A stretch of DNA of 64,000 nucleotides from Acidobacteriota bacterium. GTDB lineage: Bacteria; Acidobacteriota; Thermoanaerobaculia; Multivoradales; Multivoraceae. The notes below the pieces were generated by a model. It did no database searches, was not told the DNA's origin, and saw only the letters and a program-made list of their open reading frames with translations. Below are positions 11,014 through 20,725 of this stretch, in pieces (positions within the stretch are counted from its first letter, which is position 1; each line of letters starts with the position of its first letter). The DNA is taken from positions 84,069 to 148,068 of the forward strand of contig QQVD01000004.1 of assembly GCA_003388555.1 (NCBI GenBank). The letters are read 5' to 3'. The position numbers and the translations under genes were made by a program.

Positions 11014-11517
11014 TCACCGCCCGCCCTTCTTCTTCTGCACGTAGCGCATGCGCAGGCGGTAGAGGATCTCGCCGAGCACCGACTCCTCCTCGGGGTCGAG
11101 GTTGCCGGCGGTCTTCTCCTGCAGCACGGCCAGCAGGTCGATGTAGACCCTGGCCCGCTCGAGATCCTCCACCGATTCGCCGTCCGGCATCTTCGCGTCA
11201 CCGAGGAAGAGGGTCGCCGGCTCGACCAACGAGCCGACGATCTCGAGGAACTGGGCCGCCGGGTGCCGCGACTCGCCCGTGTCGACCTGCGGCCGACCGC
11301 CCGGCGTGGGCTGTGAGGCCCCGGCGGTGGCTCCGCTGGCCGCGGGCCGGGCGGCGCCCGCCCTGGCGGTCTCGGCATCTGGCCGAGCCTCGTCCCGCAG
11401 CGGAGTCGCCGGCCGCGGCGGCGCCTCCGGCTCGTCGGAATCGTCGCCGGGATCGTAGCCCTCGCGCAGCTCGCCGTCCTCGGTGAACATGCGTCGATCG
11501 GTAACCTTGATGCTCAT
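11014..11517 (-). CDS. DUF1844 domain-containing protein
   Basis: FLEIVGSLVEPATLFLGDAKMPDGESVEDLERARVYIDLLAVLQEKTAGNLDPEEESVLGEILYRLRMRYVQ. Confidence 0.8.
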   Translation of the reverse strand: MSIKVTDRRMFTEDGELREGYDPGDDSDEPEAPPRPATPLRDEARPDAETARAGAARPAASGATAGASQPTPGGRPQVDTGESRHPAAQFLEIVGSLVEPATLFLGDAKMPDGESVEDLERARVYIDLLAVLQEKTAGNLDPEEESVLGEILYRLRMRYVQKKKGGR

Positions 11518-11696
11518 CTCGCGCTCCGCGCTGGTCGCCGGGCGCTCAGCCTAGACCCCGGCGTCGCCGGGACCTCCCGGCGCTGGCTCGATTGTAGTGG
11601 AGAGGGAGTACGCCCCGGCGGCCCGGAGGTACGATCCGCGTCGGAGCCACCTCGGCGACGCCCGCGGGGCCGCAACCCCAGCCACGGAGTGCGCAC

Positions 11697-12593
11697 ATGG
11701 GAACCAACGACGGCGCCTCGCGGCGGACCCGACAGCAGGCCGATGCCACCGATGCCGCCGATGCCGCCGATGCCACCGATGCCGACGGCGTCACGGGCGC
11801 CACGAGCGCGCTGTGCGACCTGGTCGCCAGACTACGCGGCGAGGGCGGCTGTCCGTGGGACCGCGCGCAGACGTTGGAGGACGTGCGCTCGTACCTGATC
11901 GAGGAAGCCCACGAGGCGGCGGCGGCGATCGACTCCGGCGACTGGGATCGGCTGCGGGAGGAGCTCGGCGACCTCCTCTTCCAGGTCGCCTTCGTCGCCC
12001 AGCTCGCGGCGGAGGCAGGCGCCTTCGACTTCGCCGAGGCGGCGCGCGCAGTGACCGACAAGATGATCGCCCGTCACCCGCACGTCTTCGACCAGCGGGA
12101 GCAGCGACTCGACAGCGCCGATCAGGTCGCCGCCGCCTGGGAGCGGCGCAAGCAGCGCGAGGGGCGCGGCCTGCTCGACGGCGTGCCCGACTCTCTACCG
12201 GCGCTGGTCGCCGCCTGGAGGATCGGCCAGAAGGCGGCAGGCGTCGGCTTCGACTGGAGCGGCCCGGGGCCGGTGCTCGAGAAGGTGCGCGAGGAGCTCG
12301 CCGAGCTCGAGGCCGAGATCGCCCTCGCCGAGGCCCTCGGCGACGAGCGAGCTGCGAGTGGGACCGGTCTCGAAGGGGAGATCGGCGATCTTCTGCAGGC
12401 GACGGCCAGCCTGGCCCGCCATCTCGGCATCGATCCCGAGCGCGCGTTGGCCCGTTCGAACCAGAAGTTCAGGCGTCGCTTCACGCGCATCGAGACGCAG
12501 CTCGGAGAACGGCTCGGCGAGCCGCCCGAGGACCTCGAGGCGAGGCAACGCGAGATGGAGGATCTCTGGCAGGCGGCGAAGCGGGAGAGCTGA
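11697..12593 (+). CDS. mazG: nucleoside triphosphate pyrophosphohydrolase MazG
   Basis: LRGEGGCPWDRAQTLEDVRSYLIEEAHEAAAAIDSGDWDRLREELGDLLFQVAFVAQLA; C-terminal GEIGDLLQATASLARHLGIDPERAL. Confidence 0.92.
   Translation: MGTNDGASRRTRQQADATDAADAADATDADGVTGATSALCDLVARLRGEGGCPWDRAQTLEDVRSYLIEEAHEAAAAIDSGDWDRLREELGDLLFQVAFVAQLAAEAGAFDFAEAARAVTDKMIARHPHVFDQREQRLDSADQVAAAWERRKQREGRGLLDGVPDSLPALVAAWRIGQKAAGVGFDWSGPGPVLEKVREELAELEAEIALAEALGDERAASGTGLEGEIGDLLQATASLARHLGIDPERALARSNQKFRRRFTRIETQLGERLGEPPEDLEARQREMEDLWQAAKRES
11742..11786. repeat. 9-bp tandem repeat (gatgccRcc) x5 inside the mazG N-terminus
   Basis: gatgccacc gatgccgcc gatgccgcc gatgccacc gatgccgac; encodes DATDAADAADATDAD. Confidence 0.9.
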
Positions 12594-12671
12594 CGGGCGA
12601 GGGACCAGCGGCGGCTCGGCCTCCGGTGGCGACGGCGACGAGGCGCGCCAAGATCCATCCGTTCTCCCCGC

Positions 12672-12736
12672 CAGCTCTCAGCGTCAGCTGTCGGCGCCAG
12701 CTCTCGGCGGCAGCTCTTGGCGTCAGCTCTTGGCGT
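12672..12736. repeat. 13-bp tandem repeat (cagctctYggcgN) x5 spanning the polA stop codon
   Basis: Five contiguous 13-mers; the last encodes the polA C-terminus. Confidence 0.92.
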
Positions 12737-15428
12737 CGTACCAGGTCTCGCCCCAGTCGAGATCGACCTTGAGGCGCACCGCCAGATCGGCCACCCCCTC
12801 CATCTCTTCGCGCACCGCGGCGGCGACGGGCTCGACCCGCTCGGCGGCGCACTCGATCACCAGCTCGTCGTGCACCGTCAGCAGCAGCTGCGCCGGCTCC
12901 TCGTCGGCGAGCAGACGGCGGCGGGTGGCGATCATCGCCAGCTTCAGCAGGTCGGCGGCGGTCCCCTGGATCGGGGCGTTGATCGCCATCCGCTTGGCGT
13001 TCTCGCGCACCATGCGGTTGCGTGAGCGCACGTCGGGCAGGAAGCGGCAGCGACCGAACAGGGTCTCCACCCAGCCGTGCTCCTCGGCATACTCGATGGT
13101 GCGTTCGTTGTAGGTGCGCACGCCGGGGAACTGCTCGAAGTAGGCGTCGATGAACTTCGCCGCTTCGCCGCGCTCGATACCGAGCCGCTGCGCCAGGCCG
13201 AACGCCGAGATGCCGTAGGCGATACCGAAGTTGATCATCTTCGCCGCCCGCCGCTGCTCGTCGCTGACCAGCTCGGGCGCCACACCGAAGACGCTCGCCG
13301 CGGTCGAGCGGTGGATGTCGGCGTCCTCCTCGAAGGCCCTGATGAGACCCTTCTCGTCAGCCATGTGCGCGAGCACGCGGAGCTCGATCTGGCTGTAGTC
13401 GGCGACCAGCAGCAACGAGTCGGGCGCGGCGCGGAACGCCTTGCGGATGCGCTGGCCCTCGCTGCTGCGCACCGGGATGTTCTGCAGGTTGGGGTTCGCC
13501 GAGGAGAGGCGCCCGGTCGCGGCGACCGCCTGCTGGTAGCGGGTGTGCAGCCGCCCGCTCGCGTCGACCAGCCCGGGCAGGGCGTCGACGTAGGTCGACT
13601 TGAGCTTGCTCGCCTCGCGGTAGGCGAGGATGCGCTCAGGCAGGTCGTAGCCGCGCGCCGCCAGCTCTTCGAGAGTCTCGGCACTGGTCGAGTAGCTCTT
13701 GGTCTTGCGGGTGCGCTTGAGCACCGGGTAGTCGAGCTTCTCGAACAGGATCTCGCCGAGCTGCGACGGAGAGTTGATGTTGAACTCCTCGCCGGCGATC
13801 CGGTAGATCTCCGCCTCGACCTCCTCGAGGTGCTGCTGCAGCTCCTCTGCCATCCGGTGCAGGAAGTCGACGTCGAGGGCGACTCCCGCCTCCTCCATCT
13901 GCACCAGCACCTCGATCAACGGCTCCTCGATGTTCTCGTAGACCTCCTGGGGCCGGCCCGCAGGAGCGTCGGCCGGTCCCAGGCACCGCTCCAGCTCGGG
14001 CTCGAGGACCGCTGCCAGCTCGGCGGCGAAGCCGACCCGCTCGGTGGCCAGGCGCAGGAGCGGCTCGTGGCCGGTCATCGGCGCCTCGTCACCGTCCCAG
14101 CCGACGTCCGCCAGCTGCATCGGCTTGACGTGCAGGCGGTCGAAGACGACCTCGGCGAGACCGTAGGAGCGAGCGCCCGAGGGCAGCAGATAGGCGAGCA
14201 GCATCACGTCGACAAGCCGCGCCCTGACCGCTCCATCGAAGCCGCCGCGCAGCGCCAGACGCACCACCTCCTTGAGGTCGTGGCCCACCAGCACGCGTTC
14301 GGTGTCCGCCAACCACGAGGCGAGCGAGGCCAGCGCAGCCTGGCGCACGCCGTGGCGACGGAAGTCGGCGAACACCGCGGCCGCCGGATCGCCCTCCCCG
14401 CCGTCGGCAGACCGCACCGCGACGCCGGTGGGATCGCCATCGCGCCCGATCGGCGCCAGCACGATGCGGCGCCCGAGACCGGCAGCGAGCCGGTTCCACT
14501 CCCCTGCGTCGGCGCAGTCGGTCGCCGGCTCCCACTGACGCTCGGGAATGCCCCGGCCCTCCCGTTGCAGCTCGTCGACCAGCGAGCTGAACTCGAGCTC
14601 CTTGTACAGCTCGAGCAACGCTTCCCAGTCGGGCTCCTCGAGCACCAGGCTCTCGGGGTCGAGATCGACTTCGACGTCAGTGTCGATGGTCACCAGCTTG
14701 CGCGACAGGAGCGCCTGCTCGCGATGCTCCTGCAGGCCCTCCCGGTAGCTCTTGCGCTTCAGATCGGGAGCCGCCTCGAGCAGCGCGTCCAGCGAGCCGT
14801 GCTCGCGGATCAGGTTCTTGGCGCCCTTCTCGCCGATCCCCGGCACACCCGGCACGTTGTCGACGCTGTCGCCCATCAGAGCGAGCACATCGACCACCTG
14901 GCCCGGCGGCACCCCGAAGTCGTCCTCCACCGCCGCGGCGTCGTAGAGCTTCTCGCGCCCGGTGTGCAGCATCGAGACGCCGTCGCCGACCAGCTGGAAG
15001 AGGTCCTTGTCGGCCGAGACCAGCACCACCTCGTCGCCGGCCGCGACCGCCTTACGAGCCAGGGTGCCGATGACATCGTCGGCCTCGAAGCCCTCGAGCT
15101 CGAGGATCGGGATGCGCAGCGCCTCGATCGCCCGGCGTACGTAGGGCATCTGCTGGCGCAGGTCGTCCGGCATCGGCGACCGGTTCGCCTTGTACTCGGC
15201 GTACTCCTCGCTGCGGAAGGTCTGTCGCGAGACGTCCAGGGCGATGCCGATCAGCTCCGGCTCCTCCTCGCGCAGCAGCTTGCGCATCATGTTGAGGAAG
15301 CCGTAGACGGCGTTGGTCGGTAGCCCCTTCGAGTTGGAGAGCCCGCGGATCGCGTAGAAGGCGCGGAAGATGGTCGAGTAGCCGTCGACGAGGAAGAGAC
15401 GACGACCCGCTTTCCGTTGTGCCAAAAC
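12723..15428 (-). CDS. polA: DNA polymerase I with apparently degenerate 3'-5' exonuclease domain
   Basis: 5'-nuclease domain FLVDGYSTIFRAFYAIRGLSNSKGLPTNAVYGF; polymerase motifs DYSQIELRVLAHMADEKGL, RRAAKMINFGIAYGISAFGLAQRL, LLTVHDELVIEC; GTG start at 15428. Confidence 0.95.
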   Translation of the reverse strand, partial: VLAQRKAGRRLFLVDGYSTIFRAFYAIRGLSNSKGLPTNAVYGFLNMMRKLLREEEPELIGIALDVSRQTFRSEEYAEYKANRSPMPDDLRQQMPYVRRAIEALRIPILELEGFEADDVIGTLARKAVAAGDEVVLVSADKDLFQLVGDGVSMLHTGREKLYDAAAVEDDFGVPPGQVVDVLALMGDSVDNVPGVPGIGEKGAKNLIREHGSLDALLEAAPDLKRKSYREGLQEHREQALLSRKLVTIDTDVEVDLDPESLVLEEPDWEALLELYKELEFSSLVDELQREGRGIPERQWEPATDCADAGEWNRLAAGLGRRIVLAPIGRDGDPTGVAVRSADGGEGDPAAAVFADFRRHGVRQAALASLASWLADTERVLVGHDLKEVVRLALRGGFDGAVRARLVDVMLLAYLLPSGARSYGLAEVVFDRLHVKPMQLADVGWDGDEAPMTGHEPLLRLATERVGFAAELAAVLEPELERCLGPADAPAGRPQEVYENIEEPLIEVLVQMEEAGVALDVDFLHRMAEELQQHLEEVEAEIYRIAGEEFNINSPSQLGEILFEKLDYPVLKRTRKTKSYSTSAETLEELAARGYDLPERILAYREASKLKSTYVDALPGLVDASGRLHTRYQQAVAATGRLSSANPNLQNIPVRSSEGQRIRKAFRAAPDSLLLVADYSQIELRVLAHMADEKGLIRAFEEDADIHRSTAASVFGVAPELVSDEQRRAAKMINFGIAYGISAFGLAQRLGIERGEAAKFIDAYFEQFPGVRTYNERTIEYAEEHGWVETLFGRCRFLPDVRSRNRMVRENAKRMAINAPIQGTAADLLKLAMIATRRRLLADEEPAQLLLTVHDELVIECAAERVEPVAAAVREEMEGVADLAVRLKVDLDWGETWYDAKS

Positions 15429-15625
15429 GTGCTCCTCGCGCTGCGCCCCCGGGCGGCGCCGGCAAGGTATCACGCAGCCTCGCCGCGGCGCCGCAGTCGG
15501 CGCAGACAGCGCCTATGCATACACTGAGAAGGCACCGCCGCGGCTGCGGTGGCCACCACGACCCGGCGGACCACCCGGCCGATCCCGAGGGCGGCAGTCG
15601 GCCGAGGCCACGAGGACGAACCACC

Positions 15626-18600
15626 ATGAGCCACCATCCCACCGCCGAGAATCTGCGCAGCGCGGCACCGCCGCGGCGGCGACCCGTCGCCGCGGCCTCC
15701 CCGCTCGTCGACACGGCCGCCATGCTGCTGGCGCTGACGCTCGCGCTGGCTCCTGCCGTGCGCTCACAGGGCGTTCCCGCCGAAGCCCTCGAGCTGCGCA
15801 ATCTCGGCATCGCCCAGCTCGAGAACGAGAAGCCGGAGGAAGCCGAAGAGACCTTCCGCCGGATCACCCGGCTGGTGCCGCGCGATCCTCTCGGGCCGGC
15901 CAATCTCGCCATCGCCCTGCACCGCCAGCAGCAGACCGAAGGCGCCCTGGCGATGATCACGGCGGCGCGCGAGCTGGCGCCCCGCCGCGCCGACCTGCTG
16001 ATGATCGAGTCGGAGATCCACGGCTGGGGCACGCTCGACACCGACAAGGCGCTGGCCTTGGCGCAGCAGGCGATGACGCTGGCGCCGACGGATCCCGAGG
16101 TCGTCTACGCCGTCTACCGCCAGGCCGAGGCGTCCCGCGACGAGGCGGCGCGAGCCATCGCCACGGAAGCGCTCGGTCAGCTGGCGCTGCTGCGCCCCGA
16201 CAATCTGGTGGTGCTGCTGCGCAGCGGCGTCGACGCGATCGAAAGCGGCGACCGACGGGCGGCGACCGCCGCCTGGCTCCGGGTGCGCGAGCTCCTCTGG
16301 CAGCCGCAGGAGCGGCTGCGCGACGTCGCCGAGCGCGAGATCGCCAAGGTCCTCGACGCGCTCGAGGAGAACCAGGTGGCGCAGGCGCGGGTGCCGGCGA
16401 TCCGGCTCGAGAACCTGATGAAGTCCACGCCCACCTACCGCTCGTCGTTGGTCGAGCTGTTCACCGACGTGCGCGGCCTGCCGGTGTGGAGGTTCGAGCG
16501 CGAGCCCGAGGGCACCTTCGGCGACGGCATCGCGGTCGCCTTCGAGGCCGCGGTGGTCGATCCGGCGCCTGCCGTCGGCCCCGGCCTGGTCGTCGCCGAC
16601 CTCGACGGCGACCAGGTACCGGATCTCGCGCGCCTGGTGCGCGGCGCGTCGGGCGGCACGCAGCTGGAGCTGCGGCTGAGCGGCCGCGAGGCGCCGATGC
16701 GGCTGCCCGCCGCCGGGTCGAGCACCGCCGCGCGCCTGCTGGCGGTCGATCTCGACAACTCCGGCACCCTCGAGCTGATTGCATACTCCGACGGTCCGGC
16801 GACCCTCTGGCAGGGCGGCGAGGCTGGCGCCCTGCGTGCTCCAGCCGGTGGCCTCGGCGTCGCCGGGCTGCCGATCGCCGCCCTGGCCGCCTTCGACTTC
16901 GACAGCGAAGGGGACCTCGACCTGGTCACGGCCCAGGGCGGCAAGCTCGTCTTCCTGCGCAACAACCTGCAGGAGGACCTGGTGCCGGTCGACCTCGAGA
17001 CGGTCGAGGCCGCCACCTTCCCGCAGCTCGGCACCCAGTTCCATGCCGGCCTGCGCGCCGTCGATCTCGACCGCGACGAAGACCAGGACCTCATCGCCTG
17101 GGGAGCCGGTGGCCTGCGCTGGCTCGACAACCTGCGCCAGGGCCAGTTCCGCGACCGCACCACGAACGGCGGGTTGTCGAACCTCGGCGCCGTCACCGTG
17201 GTGGCCACCGCCGACCTCAGCGGCGACGGTCTGCCGGACCTGGCGCTCGCCACCGGCGAGGGCCTGTTACTGCTCGAGAACCGCGGTGGCGGCTTCGCCG
17301 CGCCGTCGAGCCTGCCGACTCCGCCGAGCGTGCGTGGCCCGCTCGAGCAGGTCGTCGCCCTCGACGCCGACAACGACGGCAGGCTCGACCTGGCCACCTG
17401 CGGCGCCGCTGGCGTCACCGTGCTGCTGCAGCGCGACGATCGCTGGCAGGCAGCGGCGACCAGGGGTCTGCCGGCTGGGGCCTGCCGCGCCATCGACGCC
17501 GACGACCTCGACGGCGACGGCGACCTCGATCTCGTCGCCAGCGGCGCCGCCGGCCTGGTGCAGTTGACCAACCAGGGCGGCAACCGCAACGGCTGGCTGC
17601 GGGTGAGCCTGCGCGGCCTGACCAAGGGCAACGACAAGAACAACTTCTTCGGCCGCGGCGCCACCGTCGAGGTGCGCGCCGGCAGCGGCTACCAGTACCG
17701 CGAGGTCGATCGCCAGACCACCCACTTCGGTCTCGGCGGGCGGCGGCGCGCCGACAACCTGAGGGTGGTGTGGGCCAACGGGGTGCCGCAGAACCGCATC
17801 CACCCGCAGGGTGAGCAGACCATCGTCGAGGAGCAGCAGCTCAAGGGCAGCTGCCCCTTCCTCTACACCTGGAACGGCGAGCGCATCGAGTTCGTCACCG
17901 ACCTGCTGTGGAACGCGCCGCTCGGCATGCCGGTGGCGCCGGGGGTCTGGGCAGCCTCGGACCCGCGCGAGCTGGTGCGCATCGACGGCGCCGTGCCCCG
18001 CCCCACCGGGACGGGGTCCGGCGCCGAGATCGATCTGAGGATCACCGAGGAGTTGTGGGAGGCGGCGTACTTCGACCGCACGCGGCTGTGGGTCGTCGAC
18101 CATCCGGAAGGCACCGAGCTGACCAGCTCGCTGCGGGTTTTCGCCCGCATCCCCGAAGGCTTCCGCTTCGACGAGCCGCGGGTGATCCGTGCGCCGCGCC
18201 CGGTCGCGGCGGCCTGGGACGGCGACGGCCGCGAGGTCACGGCACGGGTCGCCGCGCGCGACGAGGTCTACGCCGACGGCTATCCGGTCGGCGACTACCA
18301 GGGGGTGACGCCGCTTCCCTGGGCGCTGACCTTCGACCTCGGCGAGGCCCCCGCCGCGCCGATCCGCCTCGTCCTCGACGGCTGGATCTTCCCGGCCGAC
18401 GCCAGCCTCAATCTCGCGGTGGCGCAGCGCAATGATCTCGGGCACCACCCGCTGACCGCCCTCGAGATGCTCACCGACGAGGGCTGGGCCACCCTGCTCG
18501 ATCCGATGGGCTTCCCTGCTGGCAAGACCAAGACCATGGTGGTCGACGTGCCGGAACTGCCGCCAGGCGTCTCCAAGCTGCGCGTCCGCACGTCGCGCTG

Positions 18601-19141
18601 GCTGCACTGGGACCGCATCGCCTGGACGCCGCTCGGGCGCCAAGTCGACGCTGAGGCCGTGGTCGTGGCGAGGCGAGCCCCGGACCGCGCCGAGCTCCGC
18701 TACCGCGGCTTCTCGCGCATGTACCGCGAGGCGCCGAACGCTCCTCATCGCTACCTCTACGACGAGGTGACGACCGACTCCCCCTGGCAGCCCGCAGGTG
18801 GCCGCTACACCGGCTACGGCGACGTCCTCGACCTTCTGACCGAAGTCGACGACCGGCTGGTCGTGATGGCGCCCGGCGACGAGATCGCACTCTCCTTCGC
18901 GGTCGGCGCACTGCCGGCACCGGCGGCCGGCATGCAGCGCACCTACTTGCTCGAGAGCTGGGGCTGGGACAAGGACTTCGACCGCAACACCTGGGAGGCG
19001 ACCAGCGCCCAGCCGCTGCCGTTCTCCGGCATGGACGGCTACCCGTTCTCGAGTCCGCGCCGCGAGAGTGCGGCGGAGCACGCCGAGCGCCACCGCCGGC
19101 TGACCCGCGCCGGTGTCGCCGAGAGCGGATCGGATCGCTGA
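15626..19141 (+). CDS. secreted TPR / FG-GAP (VCBS) / ASPIC-UnbV protein
   Basis: TPR region ELRNLGIAQLENEKPEEAEETFRRI; repeats DLDGDQVPDLARL, DLSGDGLPDLALATG, DADNDGRLDLATCG, DLDGDGDLDLVASG; ASPIC-like FFGRGATVEVRAGSGYQYREVDRQTTHFGLGGRRRADNLRVVWANG. Confidence 0.85.
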   Translation: MSHHPTAENLRSAAPPRRRPVAAASPLVDTAAMLLALTLALAPAVRSQGVPAEALELRNLGIAQLENEKPEEAEETFRRITRLVPRDPLGPANLAIALHRQQQTEGALAMITAARELAPRRADLLMIESEIHGWGTLDTDKALALAQQAMTLAPTDPEVVYAVYRQAEASRDEAARAIATEALGQLALLRPDNLVVLLRSGVDAIESGDRRAATAAWLRVRELLWQPQERLRDVAEREIAKVLDALEENQVAQARVPAIRLENLMKSTPTYRSSLVELFTDVRGLPVWRFEREPEGTFGDGIAVAFEAAVVDPAPAVGPGLVVADLDGDQVPDLARLVRGASGGTQLELRLSGREAPMRLPAAGSSTAARLLAVDLDNSGTLELIAYSDGPATLWQGGEAGALRAPAGGLGVAGLPIAALAAFDFDSEGDLDLVTAQGGKLVFLRNNLQEDLVPVDLETVEAATFPQLGTQFHAGLRAVDLDRDEDQDLIAWGAGGLRWLDNLRQGQFRDRTTNGGLSNLGAVTVVATADLSGDGLPDLALATGEGLLLLENRGGGFAAPSSLPTPPSVRGPLEQVVALDADNDGRLDLATCGAAGVTVLLQRDDRWQAAATRGLPAGACRAIDADDLDGDGDLDLVASGAAGLVQLTNQGGNRNGWLRVSLRGLTKGNDKNNFFGRGATVEVRAGSGYQYREVDRQTTHFGLGGRRRADNLRVVWANGVPQNRIHPQGEQTIVEEQQLKGSCPFLYTWNGERIEFVTDLLWNAPLGMPVAPGVWAASDPRELVRIDGAVPRPTGTGSGAEIDLRITEELWEAAYFDRTRLWVVDHPEGTELTSSLRVFARIPEGFRFDEPRVIRAPRPVAAAWDGDGREVTARVAARDEVYADGYPVGDYQGVTPLPWALTFDLGEAPAAPIRLVLDGWIFPADASLNLAVAQRNDLGHHPLTALEMLTDEGWATLLDPMGFPAGKTKTMVVDVPELPPGVSKLRVRTSRWLHWDRIAWTPLGRQVDAEAVVVARRAPDRAELRYRGFSRMYREAPNAPHRYLYDEVTTDSPWQPAGGRYTGYGDVLDLLTEVDDRLVVMAPGDEIALSFAVGALPAPAAGMQRTYLLESWGWDKDFDRNTWEATSAQPLPFSGMDGYPFSSPRRESAAEHAERHRRLTRAGVAESGSDR

Positions 19142-19294
19142 GCCGCGGACCCCGGTCGACGTCTGCCGCCGCCGCGCAGTCTCCGCCCCGCGCCGGAGGC
19201 CTGGCGATCGCGCGTGGTAGATTGCGCCCACCTTCCCCGCTGGGTCGAAGACGACCCCACATCCCCTCGGAATCTCCCACAGCGAGGTGTCTGC

Positions 19295-20686
19295 ATGGCT
19301 GAACGAGGCTCGTTCGGGCGGCTCGGGTTCATCTTGGCAGCCGTCGGATCTGCCATCGGCCTGGGCAACATCTGGAAGTTCCCGTACATCACCTACGCCA
19401 ACGACGGCGGCAGCTTCGTCCTCGTCTACCTGATCGCGATCCTGTTGATCGGCGCCCCGATCATGTTCGCCGAGCTGGCGATCGGGCGGCGGACGCAGCT
19501 CAGCGCGGTGCCGGCCTTCCTGACCCTGGGCAAAGGCGGGCCCGGCGGCCGGGTGTGGGGCCTGGTCGGCGGCGTCGGCGTCGCGGCCGGGTTCGTCCTG
19601 CTCTCGTACTACGCGGTGATCGCCGGCTGGACGGTGTACTACTTCGGCCGCTGCCTCGCCTGGTCGCTGCGCGGCTACGACCTGGAGGGCCCCGAGCTAG
19701 GCCAGCTCTTCGGCAGCTTCCTCGCCGACGGCTCCTCGCAGGTGACCTTCCAGCTGATCTTCATGGCGCTGACCGTGGGCACCGTGCTGCTGGGCGTCAA
19801 GCAGGGCATCGAGCGGGTCACCCGCACCCTGATGCCGGTCCTCTTCCTGATCATGGTCATCATGGTGATCAGCTCGTTCTGGAGCCCGGGCTTCCCGGAG
19901 GCGATCCGCTTCCTGTTCACCCCCACCGAGATCACTCCGGACGGCCTGCTCGAGGCGGTCGGCCACTCGTTCTTCACCCTGTCCCTCGGCATGGGGGCGA
20001 TGATCACCTACGGCTCGTACGTCTCGAAGCAGCAGTCGCTGCCCCGCTCGGGCCTGCTGATCTGTCTGCTCGACACCGTGATCGCGCTGATGGCCTGCGT
20101 GATCATGTTCTCGATCATCTTCTCGGTGCCCGAGGCGGAGCGCGCCACGACGTTCTCCAAAAGCGCGACGATCCTCTTCACCACCCTGCCGCGGATGTTC
20201 TACGAGCTGCCGTTCGGCAGCATCCTGGCGCCGCTCTTCTATCTGCTGGTCTCGTTCGCGGCGCTCACCTCGACCATCTCGCTGCTCGAGGTGGCAGTGG
20301 CCTACGTCATCGACTCGTTCGGCTGGGCGCGGCGCAAGGCCGCGGTCGTCGTCGGACTGGGAGTGGCTGCTCTCGGCGTGCCGGCGGCGCTGTCGCTCGG
20401 CGCCTCGCAGGCGCTCTCCTCCTGGGCTCCGCTCGGTCCCCACGCGGCCGGAGTCTTCGGCGTCTTCGACTACACGGTCTCGAACTGGTTCCTGCCGGTC
20501 GGCGGACTGCTCACCGCGATCTTCGCTGGCTGGGTCCTGAAGCCTGAGATCTTCCGCAGCGAGCTCGAGGAGGGCCACGGGCCGTTCCGCCTCTTCCTCC
20601 TCACCCGGCTGCTGCTGCGTTTCGTCGCACCCGTGGCCATCCTGTGGATCCTCTGGGCGGTCATCGGCGGCCGCTCGTTCGCCTGA
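19295..20686 (+). CDS. sodium-dependent transporter, SNF/NSS (LeuT-fold) family
   Basis: GRLGFILAAVGSAIGLGNIWKFPYITYANDGGSFVLVYLI. Confidence 0.93.
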   Translation: MAERGSFGRLGFILAAVGSAIGLGNIWKFPYITYANDGGSFVLVYLIAILLIGAPIMFAELAIGRRTQLSAVPAFLTLGKGGPGGRVWGLVGGVGVAAGFVLLSYYAVIAGWTVYYFGRCLAWSLRGYDLEGPELGQLFGSFLADGSSQVTFQLIFMALTVGTVLLGVKQGIERVTRTLMPVLFLIMVIMVISSFWSPGFPEAIRFLFTPTEITPDGLLEAVGHSFFTLSLGMGAMITYGSYVSKQQSLPRSGLLICLLDTVIALMACVIMFSIIFSVPEAERATTFSKSATILFTTLPRMFYELPFGSILAPLFYLLVSFAALTSTISLLEVAVAYVIDSFGWARRKAAVVVGLGVAALGVPAALSLGASQALSSWAPLGPHAAGVFGVFDYTVSNWFLPVGGLLTAIFAGWVLKPEIFRSELEEGHGPFRLFLLTRLLLRFVAPVAILWILWAVIGGRSFA

Positions 20687-20725
20687 TCCGTCGCCGACGG
20701 TTGCCGACTTCCGGGGAGGAGCGCG

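Noticed and set aside
11697-12593. MazG as part of a toxin-antitoxin module
   Set aside because: No mazE/mazF-like gene adjacent; stand-alone housekeeping pyrophosphohydrolase.
13077-15323. 748-aa plus-strand ORF antisense to polA
   Set aside because: polA is unambiguous; the antisense product has shadow-ORF composition.
15764-17044. 426-aa minus-strand ORF inside the TPR/FG-GAP gene
   Set aside because: Shadow of the plus-strand coding sequence with well-formed Ca-binding repeats.
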